NCBI GenBank assembly: GCA_947000775.1
Contig: CAMQGK010000056.1
Location: forward strand, 3,499,001-3,563,000
Reading direction: 5' to 3'
Source: Pterois miles
Taxonomy: Eukaryota; Chordata; Actinopteri; Perciformes; Scorpaenidae
Length of the DNA stretch: 64,000 nucleotides
The translations under genes and the position numbers were made by a program. Shown one piece after another: positions 56,861 to 64,000 of this stretch. A model generated the notes under the pieces. It made no database searches, was not told the origin of the DNA, and was given only the letters and a program-made list of their open reading frames with translations. Within the stretch, counting starts at the first letter, position 1, and every line of letters starts with the position of its first letter.

Positions 56861-59800
56861 ATGGATCAGGGTAGTAGTGAGCAGAGTCCAGAGGAGCCAG
56901 ACACAGGAGGCCGAGCGGAGCTGGAGGTCGGCAGGAGGGCGTCGGAGTCAGAGCATGGCTTGTCCAAAATCACCCATAATGCCCTGGAGAACATGGGAGC
57001 GTTGGGCCATGGCCTGAAGCAGTTCTTCCAGCCACAGCGCCGACGCTCCTCCGTTTCCCCACATGACTCCGTCTCGTCCTGCACAGGCGCCCCTCCCTCC
57101 GAACCCTCTGATGTAGGGTCAGAAGTAGGGGACGCTCCTGCCTCCTTGGCCCTTCCTTTGGATTCTGACAACCCTGCCGCTTCCGCCCCTCCCGCAGCTC
57201 TGAGCCGCGTTCTCCAGCAGATCCGAGGTGCTCCACCAATGATGAAGCGAGGCACCAGCCTGCAGAGCCGGCGCAGCAAGGTGGGGGGCACAGGGGATCC
57301 TCCCCAGAAAGGTAGCCCACAGATCCACCGGCGCAGCACCCATGAAGCCCTGCTGCAGGCTGGACGCCCACGCTCCTCCTCGACCACAGATACACCCAGC
57401 AGCCCAGCTCTAGCTGACATGCTGCTGACCTCTGGTTACCACTCAACCGAGGAGCCTGACAAGGTGAGTGTCAAGCAACAGTACATTCTTGACAGAGTAG
57501 GAAGAAATTCCTCTGTTGATACAAATGATGCACTGGGAAGTTTGTGATATAGGTTACATAGGCAATTGCGTAGAGTGCCAGTGTGTGGGAGCGCATGGAG
57601 AAGGAGAAAAAAAAATAATCGCTTGGCTCTTCTTCTGTGAGTCGTAACTCAGTCAAATCTGAACACACAGACACACTCAATCCTGGAAATAAGATAAGAT
57701 AAGATATTCCTTTATTGGTCCCACAGTGGGGAAATTCACAATTTCCCCACATCAAACAATCCAAGATTGTATGGATTTATAAAGACATCGCCGTGTCTTT
57801 CTCTTTACAGGGATGTCTCCAGTGTCTGCTGCAGATAAACACCCTTAAATTTGATTAGGAATCATAGAAAAAACCCATTTCTTGTAACTTCAGACCTTGT
57901 ATTCATCATGTTGAGACATTTTCTTCAGTATCAAAAGTAATCCAGTAATTGTTCTAATTGATTCTATTTAGCCATACTGTAAACACAATATAGGCAAAAA
58001 ACTGGGCTCAAGGTGTTGCCAACATGACTCTATGGTAACATATTTCCTGCTTTCTTTGCCAAAGTGTGAAATTGGAAACTGTAGTTTTAAAACTCACAAC
58101 CTGTTTGTCCAAAATAAAAGAAATGAAATGAAAAAGGATAGCACTGACAAAATCCATGAAAAGTAGCTTTTTTCTTTTTGCACTCAGTACATTTATATGC
58201 ATTAGTCTGAGTGTTCCACCAGCATTATTATGTCACTGGAACACTGACAATCTCTATTTATATACAGTATTTTCAGTGTGTTGGAAAAAAATGATTTTTT
58301 TTTTTTTAATTTGTAAATCCTTTTCATAACGTCTGTCCTAGAATATGCATTGTACAGCTTCCATAAGAAAACATGGCATTATTTTTCTGAACTCAATCCT
58401 AAAATTTTGTATTCATAGAAAAAGTTGGCTTCAGGACATAAAACATTCAAATGAAAATCGTAGTACAGAGAGACACTGTGCACTCATGAGGAAACAAATG
58501 CACTGTTTGTTTGCAGCCTTGCTGTAAATATAAAAGATTAAAACTTGATTCATGCACTCATATCTCTTTAAAGAGAGAATGCCAGAACTAAGTGAATTGT
58601 GCACATGTGTTAAAAGGCCGTTAATGGTTTGTGTGTGCCTGGGTGAGCCAGTGAATGGGGAGATGAGCTGTCAGCGGTGGAAGGTCAGCATTTGCCTTTG
58701 AGTGGTTGGTGACTCTGTGCTTTAAGCCTCTCTAAATTTAGCCTTTTGCTGTCTCTGAGTGTACTTAGGGTCAGAGAAGGCTTGTAGGGATAAACAAACT
58801 CAAACTTATGGGATCATTATTTTCTTTTCTTTCTTTCCATGGATATAAATCTGTAAACAACGCTTACAATGTTATTACACTATACTGTAAAAGTATGTAA
58901 AAGAGGGCTTTACATGCCTTTGACATAACATTAATCAAAAATATACACTCAAGATGGCTTTATTTTAAAGAAGCTTCATTAACAAAGAACAGAATGTAAA
59001 AACTATACTACAATTAGAGCAGACGATAGGAAGTCGTTACACAGTATGGGGTCATTGAATTAGAGGGCTGGATGCCAGCAGTATGACAGGAGAATCTCTG
59101 GAATGACAAATAGTGAGAAAGTAGACGTTGTGAAATGAGGGGTCGTGACACACTGTTCTGCAGCTCAGTGGAAACTGGAATTAAGTTTATCAACAGATGT
59201 CATTAGCAAGATGGAGACATTTCACCCCCCTGTGTTCCTATTCATCTTTAAAAACATATGACCTGTAATTAAATGTAATGAAACTGATAATCCTCAGCTG
59301 AGATTGATTGATCCTCTGTGGAACACAAGTCATCTCTTTGCCACAATGCTTGGTAGCTTTCAACAAAGGCAGTTTAGGAATGAATTATCCAAGAACCTGT
59401 TTGTATTACTGTAGTGCTGGATATCTGCAGTTTAAGTGAAAATGCATGGAATCAAATTGGTAATTGATTGGTAAATGTTGGTGTATAACCAAACAGTCCT
59501 GTAAAGTTATTCATTAGCAGCTGTTTGTAATCGCCTCTGTTGGTGTAACATTTTAACTAAATTCTCCTGTACTGCATGTAGTCAGACAGCACAACGCTCT
59601 ATTCTAATGTAATGGTTCACGTTTAAACTGCTTCACACATACTTTACATACAATTCTTCAGAGTACAAAGAGCTCAACAGCTGGCACATTTCCAATAGGG
59701 GCTGGAAGCTGTTATGATGTGTCCAATTCAGTTTGTGTTAACTACCAGGATTTCACATTTACCTCCTTTCTTGTTGCCTCAGTTTGAACCTCAAGGCTGT

Positions 59801-62800
59801 GAATGAATGTTTGTGGCTTCACATCATTTGCGCTGAGCTTTTTAACTAAACTGCCCCCTGAGGGGTAAAATTAAAATCAATGTCATAACTCCTTCTCAAT
59901 CCTTAGTTAACTTGGCCTATTTTTGAGCTTTTGTTCCCCGCAACAGCCACTGCATCTCTCCACCTGTGAGTCATTGAACTGGAGCTGTGAAGTGACAGTC
60001 AAAAGGGAACTTTTATTTTACAGGCGCCATCTGCTGTCTTGAAATGTGAATGCGTAGTGACCAGTGTGTGTACGTTTCAAATGTTAGTTTCCAGAAAAAA
60101 AAAACCCACTGGCTTATATTAAAGCCAGTACAGCACTGTATTGTAAACTGATTTAAAACACTGTTCACATTAGATACTGTGAGAATTCTCATTAGACAAA
60201 ATCTTTTAACACTATAGAGAAGAGGGAGACAGTATCATTAACATCATTATCATTAAGTGTTGTAAGCATCACATCACTCAGTGCTCGCACATTAATGTAT
60301 GATTATGATGTATTATGACAAACTTCAAATGATCATAAGCATTTATTCATATTTTTGCCCTTTCTTCTGAACAGCTGGATCGTTATGATGGATCAGGCCC
60401 TGCCGTGTCACCCAACACGCTCCCGTACGGTGCAGACGGGTATGATGTCGTTGACAGTACCCCAGACCCCCAGCGAACCAAGCAGGCCATTGCCCAACTA
60501 CAACAGAAGATCCTCAAACTCACAGAACAAATCAAAATTGAACAAACCGCACGTGATGACAACGTGGCCGAATACCTGAAACTCGCCAACAACGCAGACA
60601 AACAGCAGAGTGCACGCATCAAACAGGTGTTTGAGAAGAAGAACCAAAAGTCAGCTCAGACGATCCAGCAACTGCAGAGGAAGCTGGAGCATTACCACCG
60701 GAAGCTTCGAGAGGTGGAGCACAACGGCATCCCTCGCCAGCCCAAAGATGTTTTCCGAGACATGCACCAGGGGCTGAAAGATGTCGGAGCCAAGGTGTGT
60801 TCTTTCCTGGTCTCTTCGTTGTTCTTTTGTTGCCAAAAATTAACATTCTCAGGAATATTTAGAATAAGGAATAAGAAGTTATGTCATTTTATTTATGAAA
60901 ACATTACATCCGCCAAACATTTTTCAATAAATTGTATATGTGTTTCATAGAAATTTGTTGACCGAGTAACCAATTAAATTAATAATGGCTGCATTCTATT
61001 TAGGTATGCTAATAAGGCACATGGTTTACTGGCACACATAAGTGGAACAGAGTCAAAATCTCCAATAGCGCTTGATATATTAGTCTTGAATCAGGTGGAT
61101 GTCTCACTTGAAAGCAGAAACCTTATAGTTCCTCAGTTGTTCCAGTTAAAGGGTCTGCTTCTCCCAGACACCACAAAAACATTGCCACTTACCGATAAAG
61201 ATAAGGAGCTTGTTACTTCAAGAATGGCTATGAACAGATTGGGTTCCCAAAGCTTCCCAAAAGCCTCTGAGAAATAATGAAAACTACTTTTCCAATATGT
61301 GTAAAGTTTACTGCATGACTAGGCAACATTGATCACAAACAAGTGAAACATCTGTAAAAAGTGTGTGTAACTTTTCCCTGGAATAATAGTCTGTGTAACA
61401 TTTTAAATTGTATACAACTATGTCTGATATTGACTTAACAATCGTGTACTCTTTAAACATTCATCCCAGACCCCATTTTCTAGTTCTACATTCCCATGCA
61501 GATAGCAATTAGTTTACAGCACTCAAAGCCTTAAAAAGTAATGGGTGGAAAATATTCATTATCTCAAGAAGGAACCCTCCTGGTTAGACCACAGTGCAGA
61601 GTTAGCTGTTAGCTCCAGTGATCTGGTCAGAGCCCTGGGCTTTATAAAAACTGTTAATGGTTTTTCACTAAAATTGCAGGATCATAAGTTGCTCCAAGGT
61701 AAAACAGATCACACGGTTCTTGTGTGTTTAATGAAGAATGCCTACATCTGTCAGGCAATATACATTAGCAGCTCAGCGCAGCCTGAATACTGACCTGAAC
61801 TCACTCGTTACAGGTGACAGGGGGCCTCTCCAGTTTCTCACAAGCCACTCATTCTGCAGCTGGAGCCGTGGTGTCGAAGCCCAGAGAAATAGCCTCCCTC
61901 ATCCGCAACAAGTTTGGCAGCGCTGATAACATTGCGGCCCTGAAAGACTCTTTGGATGAAACCCAGGGAGATGAGGGTATTGGACCTGGAGGATCGAGGG
62001 CCCTCGGGACAGGACAGTTGCAGTCCAGCCCAAAGTACGGCAGTGATGATGACTGTTCTAGTGCTACTTCTGGCTCTGCAGGAGCCAACAGTACGACTGG
62101 AGCCCCTGGAGGCCCCCCTAGCTCCAAGGGCAACACCCTTGAACATGGCCAGGCCTCAGGCTTTGATGCTATACTACATGAGATCCAAGAGCTCCGGGAA
62201 AACCAAGGTCGACTGGAGGAGTCCTTCGAAAACTTAAAAGCCCACTATCAGAGGGACTACACGATGATCATGGAGGCCCTGCAAGAGGAACGATACAGGT
62301 ATTGTATCTTGTACACTGTAATATAGTAGGTCTGTATAGGTAGAAGGAAAACGTCCTGTTTGTGACGTACTGTCGCTGTTTTGCAGGTGTGAACGTTTAG
62401 AAGAACAGCTCAATGATTTGACAGAGCTGCACCAAAATGAAATTCTCAACTTGAAACAGGAACTAGCCAGCATGGAGGAGAAGATTGCCTATCAGTCTTA
62501 TGAAAGAGCGAGGGACATTCAGGTAAGCTTCACCAAAACGATCGCGATGTTTCTGCTTTGTCATCAGAGCTACTTCACTGACAGTTTTATCTCTGACATG
62601 TAGGAGGCGCTGGAGGCATGTCAGACACGCATCTCCAAGATGGAGCTGCAGCAGCAGCAACAGCAGGTGGTGCAGCTCGAGGGTTTGGAGAACGCCACAG
62701 CGCGGACTCTACTTGGAAAACTAATCAATGTGCTGCTGGCTGTCATGGCAGTCCTTTTGGTGTTTGTGTCCACAGTGGCTAACTGTGTCGTCCCCTTAAT

Positions 62801-62918
62801 GAAAACACGCAGCCGCACGCTTTCCACGCTGCTTCTCGTAATCCTCCTTGCCTTCCTCTGGAGGCACTGGGATGCCATTTCAGAGTATCTGCATCACTTT
62901 CTTCTGCACCCCAGATGA
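56861..62918 (+). CDS. tmcc1: transmembrane and coiled-coil domain protein 1
   Basis: Five coding exons: 56861-57463, 60375-60794, 61814-62298, 62387-62522, 62604-62918. Total 1,959 nt, 652 aa (human about 653). The first coding exon probably begins at an acceptor ending 56686. MDQGSSEQSPEEPDTGGRAE starts the protein, then LSKITHNALENMGALGHGLK and RRRSSVSPHD, a disordered Ser/Pro-rich region. The first conserved coiled coil has PDPQRTKQAIAQLQQKILKL, QTARDDNVAEYLKLA and KNQKSAQTIQQLQRKLEHYH. VVSKPREIASLIRNKFGSAD follows, then a second coiled coil (CERLEEQLNDLTELHQNEIL; KMELQQQQQQVVQLEGLENA) and two hydrophobic segments at about 588-612 and 620-636. In mammals TMCC1 is an ER protein at ER-endosome contacts that promotes bud fission. 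Relative to remembered human TMCC1, the stretch after GLKDVGAKVTG lacks about 11 residues. Polyadenylation signal at 63958-63963. Confidence 0.95.
57464..60374 (+). other. tmcc1 intron between first two coding exons
   Basis: Contains the LINE 3' tail at 57688-57745 (AAGATAAGATAAGATATTCC, CCCACAGTGGGGAAATTCAC). Otherwise AT-rich with no recognisable exon. Confidence 0.4.
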
Positions 62919-63990
62919 CCGGCTTATTTGAATGATGAAGGGAGAGAGGGTTCGGGGCTGATGTGTGAAGGGAGGACATTGACCCATACAGGGAGTCGAA
63001 TATCAATAGTCCTTCCTTTTCTTCCTCTTCAGCAACTTCTCAAAACACTCAGGAGGGTTGCATCAGAGGTTTGTCACTTTATCTCTTTCTGAAACATGTT
63101 TTGAGAAGAGCAAAATGGAGAATAAGGGGAGAAAAAGCTGGATGTTCGGTATCGACTTGCTATCTTTGGTGCAAATTGCACAAGCACATAGTTTGGGGGT
63201 GAATGGGGCGTAGTTGAAGGAGGGGTTGAGAGAACTGCACACTTGATTTCTCTCTTCTGAGTGAATTTGTTTACATGTGGAGAACTTGCTTTGTTTCCCC
63301 ACAGAAGAAATTGTAATTCAGAGTTTTATTACTTTTGAGCTGATTCAAGTGGTATTGTTTTGAAGTCACCGCTATTTTTAATATAACTGATTAATGGCTT
63401 TTTATTTTCTTTTAACTGTAATGAGCCGACAGTGTTCTGCTGATTTAGTTGTCCATACTCTGTTTTTGTAAGTTCTCTCTCTTCTGGACTTTCCACTCTG
63501 TTTTTTCAGTCTGCTCTCTCCCCTTTCCCCTTGACTCAATCTCTTCAGATTTCAGCTTGTGTGACCAACTCTTCCTCTTCCTGCTCACTACACTCTGAAG
63601 ATTTGGGTGCTTGCACATCAGCTACATTGCTCTGGAATCAGACTTGTCACTGGATCAAAAATTATGGGTTCTTGACTTGTTTCTTATGGATGTGTGAAGT
63701 CAGTAACACTGGTTCTGCCACAACCAGGATATTACTATCAAGAACTTTTAAATTTGGAGTTGCGACCCGTCCCTCTGGGCCAACTGGATCCTACTATTCT
63801 GGTGGCTTTTCCACTGCAGAAGAATAATCTATGAACTGAATTAACATACTTGAAGAGCGGTTAAAAGTGCTCAAAGACTCAGTGCTTCCGTACTGTTTCT
63901 ATTAGTGACAATGAAATAGTAATACTTTTTAGTTGATTTTTTTATTTTTTAAAGACAAATAAATTTGCTGTTTCAAAAGGTGAAATTGAA
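62919..63990 (+). other. tmcc1: tmcc1 3' UTR
   Basis: Follows the TGA at 62916-62918 and runs to AATAAA at 63958-63963. A 98-codon open frame at 63531-63827 inside it shows no known domain and is taken as chance. Confidence 0.55.
63958..63963 (+). terminator. tmcc1: probable tmcc1 polyadenylation signal
   Basis: AATAAA about 1,040 bases after the stop codon, at the end of an otherwise gene-free stretch. Confidence 0.5.
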
Positions 63991-64000
63991 AGTTTAACTT

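Noticed and set aside
56866..57446. Minus-strand frames of 158-184 codons opposite the first tmcc1 coding exon
   Set aside because: Antisense shadows of a GC-rich coding exon; the plus frame matches TMCC1.
61838..62146. Minus-strand frames opposite tmcc1 exon 3
   Set aside because: Shadows of the known coding strand, with no independent signals.
63531..63827. 98-codon frame in the tmcc1 3' UTR
   Set aside because: No family resemblance, no splice or start support, and it lies between the stop codon and the polyadenylation signal of tmcc1.

Overview
The window is vertebrate, and most likely teleost fish, nuclear DNA. It has multi-exon genes with GT/AG introns and long AT-rich introns and spacers. 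Many repeats are of kinds common in fish genomes: Tc1-like and hAT-like DNA transposons, MITEs, LINE 3' ends, (TG)n, (GATA)n and a 9-bp-based minisatellite. No prokaryotic operon, tRNA, rRNA or CRISPR array was seen. Exon models were read by hand from splice signals, reading-frame continuity and remembered vertebrate proteins; no alignment or search was run.

Layout. 0.4-6.7 kb, minus: twf2 (twinfilin-2, actin and capping-protein binding), 10 coding exons. 8.3-9.7 kb: decayed Tc1-like transposon. 10.6-14.8 kb, minus: a wdr82-like gene (SET1/COMPASS and PP1-complex WD40 protein), 9 coding exons, with a nested transposon pair in one intron. 14.8-15.6 kb: head-to-head promoter interval. 15.6-19.8 kb, plus: rpusd4-like mitochondrial pseudouridine synthase gene, 6 exons, in which the HRLD active-site motif is not conserved. 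20.4-21.6 kb: second broken Tc1-like element. 22.4-23.9 kb, plus: THAP-domain gene carrying the DNA-binding front half of a transposase. 24-30 kb: repeat-rich, with a Tc1-type element, LINE remnants and one weak gene candidate. 30.5-35.4 kb, minus: qrich1, with a 17-copy octapeptide repeat. 36.7-37.2 kb: GATA microsatellite. 40.0-42.5 kb, plus: PRRT3/PRRT4-like multi-pass membrane protein gene. 43.6-44.9 kb: broken proline-rich secreted-protein gene. 45.2-45.9 kb: minisatellite with a 303-bp higher-order repeat. 46-64 kb, plus: tmcc1 (ER transmembrane and coiled-coil protein), with probable non-coding leader exons and five coding exons.

These are unrelated housekeeping or regulatory genes that share a chromosome neighbourhood rather than a pathway. 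From memory, human TWF2, WDR82, QRICH1, PRRT3 and TMCC1 all lie on chromosome 3, so the block looks like ancient synteny. Human RPUSD4 is elsewhere (chromosome 11).

No clearly new biological system was found. The strongest leads are the rpusd4-like protein without its catalytic aspartate, the expanded repeat in qrich1, a 42-nt in-frame microexon in twf2, a THAP protein lacking its nuclease half, the higher-order minisatellite beside the tmcc1 promoter, and several nested transposons whose insertion order can be read.
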